Origin: CAYQVO01 sp964421085
Lineage (GTDB): Bacteria > Bdellovibrionota_C > UBA2361 > CAYQVO01
Length of the DNA stretch: 64,000 bases
Assembly (NCBI GenBank): GCA_964421085.1
Contig: CAYQVO010000008.1
Location: 41,132-105,131, forward strand
Direction: 5' to 3'
In this document: positions 1 through 10,100 of the stretch, piece after piece
Numbering within the stretch: position 1 is the first letter of the stretch
Layout: each line of letters begins with the position of its first letter
Notes under the pieces: model-generated
Told to the model about the DNA's origin: nothing
Seen by the model: the letters and a program-made list of their open reading frames with translations, nothing else
Database searches by the model: none
Position numbers and translations under genes: made by a program

Positions 1-771
1 GGTCAGTTCGAGCGGACGTTGATCATAGTAGAAGATGAATCATATGTGCATTATATCGAAGGCTGCACCGCCCCCACATACAGTTCTGATTCGCTTCACG
101 CAGCCGTCGTTGAAATAATCGTCAAGCCTCGCGCAAGGTTCCGTTATTCCACCATCCAGAACTGGTCGTCGAATGTTTTTAATCTCGTGACCAAGCGGGC
201 GATGGCCCATGAGGATGCAGTAATGGAATGGGTTGACGGGAATATCGGTTCAAAGCTCACTATGAAGTATCCGGCTGTGTATCTCGTGGGTGAGCGGGCG
301 CACGGGGAGGTTCTCAGTGTTGCTTTTGCCAGGGATGGGATGCATCAGGATGCCGGAGCAAAAGTCGTCCATATTGCTCCGAACACGACTTCAAAGATTC
401 TCTCAAAATCAATCAGCAAGGGTACCGGCCGGGCCAGCTATAGAGGGCTATGCAAGGTCTATCCGGGCGCCGTCAATGCCCGGGCCAATATCGAGTGCGA
501 TGCTCTGCTTCTTGACGAAAACAGCCGGACTGATACCTTCCCTTCGATCGAGGTCGAGGAACAGCAGTCGTCCGTGGGGCATGAGGCGAGTGTTTCGAAA
601 ATCTCAGATGAACAGCTCTTTTATATCCAGAGCCGGGGCATATCCGAGGAGGAAGCCCGGACAATGATCGTCCGCGGCTTCATGGAGCCCATAGTGAAGG
701 TGCTCCCGCTTGAATACGCAGTTGAGTGGAACAGGCTCGTAGAACTCGAAATGGAAGGTTCGGTGGGCTGA
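1..771 (+). CDS. sufB: Fe-S cluster assembly scaffold SufB, C-terminal part (5' end outside window)
   Basis: The frame is open from base 1, so the N-terminal part of the protein lies upstream of the window; about 256 residues are visible. SufB forms the cytosolic SufBCD scaffold on which iron-sulphur clusters are built. Visible family signatures are EGCTAP near the start of the visible part, ECDALL (its Cys corresponds to the functionally important Cys405 of E. coli SufB), GHEASVSKISDEQLFY, and the C-terminal EEARTMIVRGF followed by LPLEYAVEWNRL. The Cys in ECDALL favours SufB over SufD. The gene ends 2 bases before the convergent copper ATPase gene. Its suf partners are expected upstream, outside the window. 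Confidence 0.93.
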   Translation, partial: GQFERTLIIVEDESYVHYIEGCTAPTYSSDSLHAAVVEIIVKPRARFRYSTIQNWSSNVFNLVTKRAMAHEDAVMEWVDGNIGSKLTMKYPAVYLVGERAHGEVLSVAFARDGMHQDAGAKVVHIAPNTTSKILSKSISKGTGRASYRGLCKVYPGAVNARANIECDALLLDENSRTDTFPSIEVEEQQSSVGHEASVSKISDEQLFYIQSRGISEEEARTMIVRGFMEPIVKVLPLEYAVEWNRLVELEMEGSVG

Positions 772-773
772 GG

Positions 774-2903
774 TCAGACTTTTTTTCTTCGCAGTCTCAG
801 AGAGTTTCCAATTACTATTACATCGGACATCGCCATGGAAAATGCGGCTATCATCGGGCTCAGGTATCCGGCGGCGGCAAGAGGAATAGCGAGAACATTA
901 TAGATGAAAGCCCAGAAAAGATTCTGCTTTATCGTGGTATAGGTCAGCTTCGAAATCCGAAGGGCGGAGACGATGTAGTCCAGCCGCCCATGCAGGAGCA
1001 GGATCTGAGCCGACTGGATTGCCGCTTCAGTCGCGTTGCTCAATGAGACACCGACTGTCGCCGCGGAGAGCGACGGCGCGTCGTTTATTCCGTCCCCGAC
1101 AAAAGCAGTGACATCCGCGCTGCTCAAATCTCTCACGACTTTGAGCTTATCTTCCGGGGTCTTCTGCCAGTAGACTTCCGATATGCCGAGTTCCCTTGCG
1201 GCATGTTCACTTTTTTTCCGGGTATCACCGCTCAGAAGCACAGGCCTGATGTTCATCACTTTCAGGTCTTCCATGACAGAACGCCCCTCGGGTTTGAGAT
1301 CGTCGCTGATAGTCATGCTTGATACTATCCGGGAATCCTTAAGAACGACTATGTCGCCGGCCTCTTCGCCGTTCGCCGCTCTTATTTCTATAAGACTGCC
1401 GGATTCGTCTCTGCCGCTTATGCCGAGGCCTTTTGTTTCTCTGACTTCGGTGAAGCTGCGAACAGCGCCGCCTCCGAGTTCCTTTACGAGAGATTTCGCA
1501 ACAGGATGAGAAGAATATCTTTCAAGCCCTGCTGTCATATCGCGTATTTCTTTTTCGTCACCAACATACGAAATGTCCCGTATCCTGAAGTCTCCAGTGG
1601 TGAGTGTTCCGGTTTTATCGAAAATGATATTTTTCACCGATGCGAATGTTTCGGCAGTGTCCGCGCCTTTGATAAGAATCCCGTTTTTTGCCGCTCTTCC
1701 CAGGCCGACCATTACGGCAGTCGGTGTGGCAAGTCCCATGGCGCAGGGGCACGCAATGACGAGAACCGCTATGGCGCGGAGCAAAGAGCTCTGGAATGTC
1801 ACGCCGAGAACTCCATACGAGATTCCAAGGGTGAGCAGAGAGATAGTAAGGACAATGGGCACAAACCAGGCGCTCACAACGTCGCCGATCCGTTGAATAC
1901 GGGGCTTGTTCTTCTGCGCATCTTTTACCAGACGTATTATGTGGGCAAGTACCGATTCTTCTCCCACAGCCGTCGTCCTTATTTTCAGATTTCCAGTCAC
2001 AAGCACTGTGCCGCCAATCACGGAACTTCCGGATTCTTTGTCTACGGGCAGACTTTCACCCGAAATCATGCCCTCGTCCACCGAGCCTGTTCCCCAGATG
2101 ACCTGCCCATCGGACGGAATATGGTCGCCAGTGTTTACAAGGACGACATTACCCGCTTCGATTTCGCTTACAGAGACTTCACGAACCACATCCCCGCCTC
2201 CGCCGGATTCTATCAATTTAGCGCGTCGCGGCTGGAGCCGGGCGAGTTCCTCTATGGCAGAAGTCGTTTTCCGCACGGCCCTGTGTTCCAGGATGTTTCC
2301 GAAAAGCACTATGGTGGTGATGGTTGCGGTCGTTTCATAGAAAAGGTAGTCGGGGCCAAGTGCGAGGAGAGTACCAGAAAGGCTGTACGCGAAGGAGGCT
2401 ATAATCCCGACTGTAATAAGAACATCCATGTTCGGGATACCGCTCCTGAGAGATCCAAGCGCGCTTTTCCCGAAGTATACGAGTCCAATGGCAAAAACCG
2501 GCGTGCAGAGACTCAGCTGCACCCAGGGATCGTGCAGCCAGTGGAACGGCAGGACCATGTGCAGCATCAGAAGCACAGTGAGCGGTGCGCACACGGCGAA
2601 GAGCTTTTCCATCATGGAAAAGCCATCAGCTTCTTTTTCCTCGATATCTTCCCGTGCGGATGCTTTGAAACCAATGCCTGAGATGGCTTTGAGGATTTGC
2701 GGCAGTCTGGAAGGATCTTCCAGTGTGAATGCAGCCTCTGAAGAAGCGAAATCCACCGACGCATCGGAAAGCCCCAGACCCTTCAGGGTCTTCTCGACAG
2801 ACTGTGCGCAGTTGACACAGTGCATCCCCTTCACGGAAATGGCGAATTGCTGTCCGTCCTTTCCCATCAGCAAAGAATAACACGATGCTGCGCCGGCAGC
2901 CAT
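774..2903 (-). CDS. copA: Copper-translocating P1B-type ATPase (CopA-like)
   Basis: Inner-membrane heavy-metal ATPase that exports Cu(I) using ATP. One N-terminal HMA metal-binding domain carries GMHCVNC (residues about 26-32). Transmembrane helices follow, then the actuator-loop SGES motif, the intramembrane CPC motif (residues about 385-387), the phosphorylation site DKTGT (Asp about 429), an SHPVAKS His-Pro motif and GDGINDAP (Asp about 604). The 709-residue length fits a CopA with one HMA domain. The first ATG (2903) has no clear Shine-Dalgarno; an in-frame ATG at 2867 just before the HMA domain is an alternative start. CPC supports Cu(I) or Ag(I) as substrate. No CopZ or CueR/CsoR gene is adjacent, so its regulation is not visible here. 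Confidence 0.95.
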   Translation of the reverse strand: MAAGAASCYSLLMGKDGQQFAISVKGMHCVNCAQSVEKTLKGLGLSDASVDFASSEAAFTLEDPSRLPQILKAISGIGFKASAREDIEEKEADGFSMMEKLFAVCAPLTVLLMLHMVLPFHWLHDPWVQLSLCTPVFAIGLVYFGKSALGSLRSGIPNMDVLITVGIIASFAYSLSGTLLALGPDYLFYETTATITTIVLFGNILEHRAVRKTTSAIEELARLQPRRAKLIESGGGGDVVREVSVSEIEAGNVVLVNTGDHIPSDGQVIWGTGSVDEGMISGESLPVDKESGSSVIGGTVLVTGNLKIRTTAVGEESVLAHIIRLVKDAQKNKPRIQRIGDVVSAWFVPIVLTISLLTLGISYGVLGVTFQSSLLRAIAVLVIACPCAMGLATPTAVMVGLGRAAKNGILIKGADTAETFASVKNIIFDKTGTLTTGDFRIRDISYVGDEKEIRDMTAGLERYSSHPVAKSLVKELGGGAVRSFTEVRETKGLGISGRDESGSLIEIRAANGEEAGDIVVLKDSRIVSSMTISDDLKPEGRSVMEDLKVMNIRPVLLSGDTRKKSEHAARELGISEVYWQKTPEDKLKVVRDLSSADVTAFVGDGINDAPSLSAATVGVSLSNATEAAIQSAQILLLHGRLDYIVSALRISKLTYTTIKQNLFWAFIYNVLAIPLAAAGYLSPMIAAFSMAMSDVIVIGNSLRLRRKKV

Positions 2904-3337
2904 TGAACGGGATTGCTGTTGATTGATTATGCACTGACCCGCATCAATTCATCGCAGTGCCTTCGGCATTCTGCAGAAATCCTTTTTCACGGTCACCCGC
3001 CGCCTCATCAGATTCACAAGGTTTCACAATGCCACGGTATGCGAAGGGATGCCTCACCCGGAGATGCCTTTCTTTGTTGATTCGTTGACGCAGGGCGCAG
3101 AAGGTTTTCATCCTGCCGGGCTGTTAGAACCGCGGATTAAAGACGATGATGGGAGTAAGTTCACTCCCGGCAGGCATAACCCCTCGAAATGCCACGTGAA
3201 TCTTTCAGCTTTCTCCCCGCCCGGCAAGGCGCGCGCAGCCAACGTCGAGCGTATGATTTTGATAACAACGGCTGTAATGATATATTTACACTCTCAAACA
3301 CTCAGTCGCGCCCGATGCAGATGTTCATGGAGGATGA
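2904..3337. other. Intergenic region with divergent starts
   Basis: About 430 bases separate the divergent copper ATPase and secreted protease genes. I see no convincing coding sequence. The only recognisable element is a sigma70-like promoter near 3259-3286, reported separately. A copper-responsive operator could lie near the ATPase start, but I could not identify one. Confidence 0.5.
3259..3286 (+). promoter_or_regulatory. Putative sigma70-type promoter for the M4 protease gene
   Basis: TTGATA at 3259-3264 and TATATT at 3281-3286 are separated by 16 bases, about 50 bases upstream of the protease ATG at 3338. Both hexamers are close to consensus and the location suits a short leader. This is a pattern match only; a chance match in this AT-rich stretch is possible. 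Confidence 0.45.
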
Positions 3338-5915
3338 ATGCCCCTTCGGAAGCAAAATATGCTTTCCTGCTTTTTGCTGTCTGCAGCCCTGTTCGTCTTC
3401 TTGAATGAGCTCGCCCTCGCCGACTCCCCGGGAATAAAAAAAATAAGAGACGGAAACAGCGGCCGGGTTATATACGTCAAGAACGAGTGGCGGAAAGCGA
3501 TGCGCAAAGAAGCGCGCGAGGCGAATACATCGACGCGCCGAGCGATTGTCAGAGCCAAGGCAAGAAGCCTTAACCTTGGAGAGGGCGATCCCGTTCTTAA
3601 TGCAGATGCTTTTCTCGAGATGCACAAAGCCGCTCTCGGAATCTCTGATGTGGGAAAAGACCTTCTGCCCGTCAAGTCATGGACGGATGAACTCGGTTAC
3701 GAACATGTGCGTTACGTGCAGATGTACAGAGGCATTCCGGTTCTGAGCGGAGATGTGGGAGTCCAGTTCGACAAAAACAAATCAGTGCGAACATTGAGCA
3801 TGGGGTTTGCGAAAGGGATAGGAGTATCGACGATCCCGGTGGTTTCCGGGGATGATGCAGAGCATCTGGCTATTGATGCTTTCATAAAAGATCTCCATCC
3901 TCAAATAAACCCCTTTGTTTACGGGACTTCTCTCAAGATCCTCAATCTTCCCCTTCTCGATAATGCTTCTGACGGAGCATCCTATCTGGCATGGGAAGTA
4001 AAGGTTCGCTCCCAGGCCCCTGGTTATATGGCGACCGATGAGAATTATTATATAAATGCCGCAAACGGCGACGTTATCCGGCATATCTCGAACGTCAAAC
4101 ATCTTCACCGGAAGGTTTATGACTGCACACCCTTTCCATGGTCAGGGGGCTGCTGGTCCAATAAACAGTTTACGGATCCGGCTCAATATCCCACATACAC
4201 ATTCGGAAGAGTTGAAGGCGCTCCTGAACGTGATGCCAATCCCGTTTATGGCGGCTTTGATGTGAACACCATGTACGACATGGTTCCGGAGATAATGGAC
4301 TACTACCTTGCCCGGTTCAATTTGAACGGCACCAACAACCAGGGCGGACTTGGCGATGGCTCAAGTGAGTATCCATATGACCACGTCAAGGCCAGTACCT
4401 ACCAGAATGCTGCGGGCTGGTCAGAACCGGACGCAGTTTATGAAAACGGTGTGATAGCTTTCTGGCAGGGGCTGGTGGTGCCCGACATAGTGGGACACGA
4501 ATGGGCGCATGGAGTTGAACACCGCAGGCCTGCAGGCTACTTGAGTTATTGGGGCGAGTCCGGGTCTCTGTCGGAATGTTTTGCCGATGTGATGGGAGAG
4601 ATGTTCGAGCTCTATAAGACCGGGAGTATCGACTGGCTGATGGGTCCTCCTGATATGGCGGATTTTTATCCCAGAAGCCTGAGCGATCCTCCAAGCCGCG
4701 TCTACAACTGGGAGAACATTCCTTCGCCCGACAGGGTGTATTCACCGTATTATTACTGTGGAAATAATGATGATGCCGGTGTGCACTGGAACTCGACTGT
4801 CGGCAGCAAAGCATTCTATCTTATGGCTGAGGGTGGCACTTTCAATGGGTGCGAAATAACAGGCATAGGCACTCTGGCGATGGAGCAGATCGCCTATTAC
4901 GCTCTCCGTAATCTTTATACCGGAGGCGAAACATGGAATCTGGCCTACCAGCATATACAGGAGGCATGTGCAGTATTAAATGCAGGCGGAAAGATTTCAG
5001 CTGACTGTGCTGAGGTCCAGGACGCGCTTCAGGCAGTGGAGCTTGACCAGTCGGGGTATTGCAGCGGCGGAACAGAACAAGTTCCTCTCTGCGTCGATGA
5101 ACCGACGCCTACGCCTACAAATACTCCAGCGGAAACTGCGACGCCTACTGCAACTCCGACACCTACTGAAACTCCGACAGAGACTCCGACTGTGACTGCG
5201 ACTCCTGTGCCGACAGCTACAGAGACTCCTGTTCCAACACCGACTGAGACTTATACGCCGACGAATACAGCGACCAATACACCGACTGTGACGAACACGC
5301 CGACGAATACAGCGACTGCGACAAACACCCCGGTACCGCCGACTCCGACATTTACGGCCACGGCAACTGCAACAGTCACGCGCACGCCGACCAGGACTGC
5401 CACGGCAACTGNNNNNNNNNNNNNNNNNNNNNNNNNNNNNNNNNNNNNNNNNNNNNNNNNNNNNNNNNNNNNNNNNNNNNNNNNNNNNNNNNNNNNNNNN
5501 NNNNNNNNNNNCGACCAGGACTGCCACGGCAACTGCAACAGTCACGCGCACGCCGACCAGGACTGCCACGGCAACTGCAACAGTCACGCGCACGCCGACC
5601 AGGACTGCAACGAAAACTCCAACAGTCACGCGCACGCCGACCAGGACTGCAACGAAAACTCCGACCCGGACTCCTACCAGAACGATGACTAGTGTGCCAA
5701 CGCAGGTGATAAAATGCTTCGACAGTGACGGAGGAAAAGTCCCGCTTCTTTATGGCCAGGTCACCTCGGGAACGAAGGTTCGCAAGGATGTCTGTGCGAC
5801 GGGGACCAGGCTCATTGAATACTATTGTGCCGGCACAAAGGCAGCATATGCCGTCGCGGTATGCAAACATGGATGCGCGAAGGGGGCATGCCTCTCTCAT
5901 CCGCGTGTCGAATGA
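3338..5915 (+). CDS. Secreted thermolysin-like (M4) metalloprotease with Pro/Thr-rich linker and Cys-rich C-terminal domain; interrupted by an assembly gap
   Basis: Predicted secreted zinc endopeptidase. The ATG at 3338 follows GGAGG at 3329-3333 and opens a signal peptide (MPLRKQN, a hydrophobic core, then ALADS). An FTP/PepSY-like propeptide region follows. The catalytic domain has HEWAH (residues about 387-391), the third zinc ligand in GSLSECFAD (Glu about 413) and the active-site His in AGVHWNS (about 483), all matching thermolysin order. A threonine/proline linker (TPTPTNTP-type, then a 42-base repeat) leads into 100 Ns. After the gap the protein frame changes: the natural frame continues as TRTPTRT repeats and ends in a domain with CFDSDGGK, EYYC and CKHGCAKGACL, stopping at 5915. 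The apparent stop at 5692 exists only because the gap size is arbitrary. The C-terminal domain probably serves attachment; that is inference. Confidence 0.88.
5358..5670 (+). repeat. 42-bp in-frame tandem repeat in the protease linker
   Basis: A unit of exactly 42 bases recurs at 5358 and 5400 before the gap and at 5524, 5566, 5608 and 5650 after it. It encodes a 14-residue TRTATATVTRTPTR-like block; the last two units replace the ATAT part by ATKT. The run of Ns lies inside this array, so the true copy number is unknown. Such Thr/Pro spacers in secreted enzymes usually serve as flexible, often glycosylated, linkers. Confidence 0.9.
5412..5511. other. Assembly gap (100 N) inside the tandem repeat
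   Basis: Exactly 100 Ns, the conventional size for a gap of unknown length, sit within the 42-bp repeat array. The reading frame before the gap and the frame of the recognisable repeat and C-terminal domain after it differ by one base, so the real gap length is not 100. Confidence 0.97.
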
Positions 5916-6043
5916 CGATTGCGCTGTACCTTGAGTGGTACTTCATGATCCATTCGTCATGATCGTGTGACCTGTCAAGCCGCGCGGTGCCGGAGTTGCC
6001 ACAGGCGGATGCGTTCCAACCAGCGAGTGAACCCCCGCAAAGG

Positions 6044-6481
6044 TCAGTACCTTTTCCCCCTGAAGGTCCAGGCGTCATTACCGAGTATCGGATTCCCCAG
6101 CCATGCACGCGAGTCGTAATAACGGACTTCGTTGGTCCCTCTGAGCTTTTTCCCCGGATACACTCTCGCGACAAGGTGAATACGGATAAGAACTCCGTAG
6201 CCTGTATCGTATGTTTGATTGAAAACCCAGGCTTTCCCGACACGCTTTCCCTGAATCGTACCTGCGGGTGACTTCAGCGAGGCTTTTTTACGCTTCGCCT
6301 TTATGACCCATTTTTCAAGACGCTTGTCGCCGGGATGATATTGCGGATTAACAGCCTCATACGCACTTACCAGGGTGGTATAGACCTTCCAGCGCCCGGC
6401 GATGTCTGGTGCGGCAAAAGCATCTGCGGCAACGAAAAACGAAAGCACGAAAATGAATTTGACGAAAGTATTCCTGCTCAT
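6044..6481 (-). CDS. Small secreted protein of unknown function
   Basis: Predicted 145 residues from the ATG at 6481, which has GGGAG six bases upstream; an upstream in-frame ATG (6517) would put 12 residues ahead of the signal peptide and is unlikely. The N-terminus MSRNTFVKF is followed by a hydrophobic core and AFAAP, a good signal-peptidase I site. The mature part starts DIAGRWKVYT and is basic, with a lipocalin-like or DUF2147-like feel (GRWK start, beta-rich, ending NDAWTFRGKRY), but I do not recognise the family. It is convergent with the protease gene and is likely periplasmic or extracellular. Confidence 0.7.
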   Translation of the reverse strand: MSRNTFVKFIFVLSFFVAADAFAAPDIAGRWKVYTTLVSAYEAVNPQYHPGDKRLEKWVIKAKRKKASLKSPAGTIQGKRVGKAWVFNQTYDTGYGVLIRIHLVARVYPGKKLRGTNEVRYYDSRAWLGNPILGNDAWTFRGKRY

Positions 6482-6716
6482 ATGAAGCTCCCGGAAGCGA
6501 ATTTCACAATGATACAATCCTCCAAATCCAGGTCAATCAGAACCTTTTCAACCAAAGAGAAGAAGAAAACTTAATCTATTTCTCTATTGTCTTCAAATCC
6601 GCGCAGAAACCGGCAGTTCATCAAGCGCTGCAGTGTGATCTTTGCCCCGGTTGAAACCTCCCTCAGTGAAACCCCACTTTATCAAAGTCCCTGGGCGGGG
6701 GAGGAATAGATTCGAA

Positions 6717-7037
6717 TCAAAGCTTTGTCAGGAGTGATGCAACGCCGCTCCGATTCAGGCCTGTTTCTGTCTTCCTTGCCTTCCGCACAGCTCTGGCTCT
6801 CCGAACCACCGGGCGAAGTCTCCTTCCAGGTCTGTCGAATCCTTCCTTCTGTTCTTTCTCCTGTTTCTCCGTCGGGCTTGAATACTTCAATAGAACTTCG
6901 TGGCCATGCCCTGCCCACGCAAGTCCAGGCTCCTCAAGTCCTGTGATTGACTCATCAAGCAGCGGGAGAGAGGGAACGAGGCGTGAAAGCACGCTCCCAA
7001 GGCTCTGGCGCAGCTTCAAAGCATTTGTCTTTCTCAT
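6717..7037 (-). pseudogene. Possible degenerate Phd/YefM-type antitoxin
   Basis: From an ATG at 7037 the minus strand encodes MRKTNALKLRQSLGSVLSRL, which closely resembles the N-terminus of Phd/YefM-family DNA-binding antitoxins (typically TNALxLRQxLGxVLxxL). About 25 residues later HEVLLKYSSPTEK loosely recalls the family's PILVEKxxxPVAVLI strand, but the rest is low-complexity basic sequence and no toxin follows downstream. I read it as a decayed or frameshifted antitoxin; chance similarity of 20 residues cannot be excluded. Confidence 0.3.
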
Positions 7038-7042
7038 GATTG

Positions 7043-7076
7043 TGGCTTGACACTTGACCATGCACATGTCAAGCCA
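7043..7076. promoter_or_regulatory. 10-bp perfect inverted repeat, possible operator
   Basis: TGGCTTGACA at 7043-7052 and TGTCAAGCCA at 7067-7076 are perfect inverted copies separated by 14 bases. The element starts 6 bases upstream of the possible antitoxin start on the minus strand and lies about 105 bases upstream of the giant fusion gene on the plus strand. Phd-type antitoxins autoregulate through palindromes in this position. It could equally form a hairpin in a transcript. Confidence 0.45.
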
Positions 7077-7180
7077 AGTGACGAAACCTGCCCTCCTTTG
7101 GGATGCGGAAGTCATAGCAGTGGAGAGAAGCATTTGGTATTTTCCAGCATTCTGCCGATATTTCTCGACAGCGGGGAGTC

Positions 7181-10100
7181 ATGAGGAGCCAGTGGGATCC
7201 AGTAAACAGAGTACTTGAAGAGGCTGACGCCGAAGCTGAAGCTTCTCCAACTGCCGCCTCCGGCTTCGTCCGTGTCGAAGACATTCATGTCACTCTTGAA
7301 AGGCTTGAGGGAGATGGTGTCATTCCGGATGCTGAGAGCTTCCTCAGGCTTAGAGACGCATTTCAAGCCAACGTCGACACAGCAGGCGCGATTGTCCTCG
7401 ATGAGGAAAGCTCGGGTGATGAGGGACTTTCGGGGCTCTATGCAGAGGCTCAAAAGGCACGATTAATCCGCCAGCTCGGTCCTTTTGAAGGGCCGGCGAT
7501 AACTCAGCGCTTAAATTCGATAGCTGCAGGACTCGCGCAGACCACGCAGCTCGGAGAGGGCGGAGTCGAAGTCTTTGTCTATCCATCTTCTCAAGTGCAG
7601 GCCTTCGTCTACTGCCCCGAACCGGGCGAAAAAAGCGCAATCTACTCCAGCGATCAGCCTCCTTCGAGAACCGTTTTCCTGAGCTATGGCCTCCTTCTGA
7701 AATTTCAGGCCTTCTGCGAGGCGCGTGCCGATAAGCATCTTGATCAGATTATCGGCGCCATTTCTTCTTCATGCCCTGAAGCAGTACAGGACATTTTTGC
7801 AGAGGCAAGGTCGGCCCTTAAAGCGGGGAAAGACAGGCGGCAGGCAGTCCAGTCAATTATTCAACAGCTCCCCGATCGGGTCGCACACAGGGCGCGTCAT
7901 GCAATTGAGGAGTGGGATGAAGAACGGATAGTCCACGAAGATGAGGTGGCATATGTCCTGGCGCATGAAATCCGGCATCTTGTGCAGTCGCGAACCGAAG
8001 AGCCTCCTTCGGAATTTGTCGATCGTGAAGTGATTCAGAAACAGCAGGAGTACGATGCCGATCTGACCGGAATAGAAAAGATAATGGCTGAAGCCGGCTT
8101 TAATCCCCGTGCGGCAGTAAAAATCATGGAGTTTCTCGCTGAAGGGTCTTCTTATTCTCTCACCCATCCCCATGGGCTTTCACGTCTTGCCGAGGTTAAA
8201 AAATTCATTTCCAATCCTGATACGCCGCTTGCCTCCCTCGACGCAGATCCTGTCCCGCTTTGCGCGCTTCCTGCCATTTCGACTGTTTCAGAGCGGATAG
8301 AGAACGACATCCTGCAGGCAGGCACCTTATCGGGGCTGGTGGAAGCATTCACTGAACACGCGACAGACTCATGTTCGCTCCTTGTCTGCAGTCTCCTGCT
8401 GAGGATGTGCATAAGCACAGGGTGGCGCAGTGAGTCGGCGGGAAATCGAGAGGTCCAGGGAACATTGATGGCGTCCTTATGCGCTGTCGGAATGCGGGCA
8501 GAGAAGTACGCTGCTGAACAAAGGGAAGAACTTCAGGAACAAAGGGAAGAACTGGCACAACTCGAAGAACAACTGGGAATGATATCCGTTCAGGAAGAAG
8601 TGGACATTCTCGAAGGCAGGATGGAAGAAACGCGGGATGGAATCCACGATACGGAAAAAACTCTTCAGAAAATCGAAAATGGTGATTACTCGCAGGCCCT
8701 GCAGTTTTGCAGGAGGCCTGGAGGCAACACAGGACTCCAGGCCTGGCGAAACGCCGCGATCGCATTAGACCTGGGAAATCCCGCAGTTCTACCGGAAGAC
8801 TGCGGATTGTCGCGTGTAACAGGCATGGAGAAAGATGCGGGAGAGGCGCATCTTTTGTCAAAAGACTGGTGCAGCATCCGTGATGCCTGGATAGAAGACG
8901 GGAGCCTGCCGGAGGATGAAACAGGGCGGCAGATCCGGATAGCGCTTGATTATTTTGCTCAAAAAGGGGAAACCGCCGGGGATGTCTGCGGCCGGTACGA
9001 CACCTCCACACCGGAAGGAAGAGATCTCCTTCTCCGCCATTTCGCATACACGAACCTGGATTTCGCAGACGATGATGAAACCAGGCCTTCACACGATTTG
9101 GAGCAGGAGCTTCTCTGGCGGCTTGCAGAGCCGTTTTTACAGACGGTTTCAGCAGAGTATTTTGAATCTGTCGCCGGCACTGATCGAAGACAGCAGCTTG
9201 CCGGGATGACGCTTCGCCTGCTTTACCCCGCTCTGTTCGGGGAGGCCGACACGGATGAGGCTGCTCATCATTTGTGGGGCACGATCACTGTCGATGAACT
9301 TTCCGCGCTCGTCACGGCCATGTCCTTTCTTGCGACGGATTCCGAGCTTGTGATGGGTGACAATCTCGAAAAATATCTTCCGATGGACGGCCATCTCACA
9401 GCATATCTGATCCGGGGCCGGCGCGGAACGGAACTTCCGCTCGAATGGGTTGAACGGATCGCAGTACTTGCTCAGAACTCCCCGCACTGCTCCGGCGGGA
9501 TAGGCAGGGAGAGTGTCGAGCGCGCTGTCGGGAGGCTTTCGCAAACTCTCCCCGGCCACAAAGACATCTGGAACAAACTCCGGAAACTCACACAGGAATC
9601 GGACACCTTCATTACTCCGTACTCCGCCCCCGGGCAGATTGCCGGTCTCAAGAAAGGGCAGTATCTGGAATTCTGGAGAAGAGCAAAGTCCCAGGGCCTG
9701 GATGAGCCGTCACTTGCCGGGGTAAGAAGACTTCTCGTAAACGACCGGGGCTGCGGAAGAATGGAAGCGTCCTGCATTCTCCTCGATGCTTATCAGGAAC
9801 AGATGTTCGAAGCCGGGGCGAACGCAGAGCAACTGCGCGAGGAATTGGCAGCGGCTTTGAACAGTGCCATCAGCACAGATTCGACCGAGCGCGATTTTGA
9901 ACTTGACCAGGAACATCTGGAACGATTCCTCGCCGCGTTATCAAGAGATGGCTTCGCACCTCCGCCTGAGAGCGCGCGGTTCTTCAATCACGATGCTCAG
10001 GAGGTTCTCAATTTTCTTTTTCTGACAACGCCTTCAAGCCGGGAAATCGAGTATGATGCATACATTCAACTCCTTCGAAACACCGCTTCTCTTGCGCATC

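Larger units (their letters stand above)
6518..7180. other. Gene-poor stretch with a possible antitoxin remnant
   Basis: About 660 bases between a small secreted-protein gene and the giant fusion gene. No intact convincing gene is visible. The minus strand holds a possible Phd/YefM-like remnant (6717-7037) next to a 10-bp inverted repeat (7043-7076), both reported separately. The 6518-6717 part shows nothing I can name. Confidence 0.5.

Noticed and set aside
1506..2681. 391-codon frame antisense to the copper ATPase
   Set aside because: It lies wholly inside a motif-complete P-type ATPase gene and translates to sequence with no protein-like features.
4997..5635. Minus-strand and shifted plus-strand frames across the repeats, including one giving a Cys/His-rich DCHGNCNSHAHA repeat
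   Set aside because: They are out-of-frame readings of the Thr/Pro-encoding 42-bp repeat and run through Ns; the metal-binding look is an artefact of codon periodicity.
5358..5670. 42-bp repeats as a possible CRISPR array
   Set aside because: Units are contiguous with no spacers and encode protein in frame.
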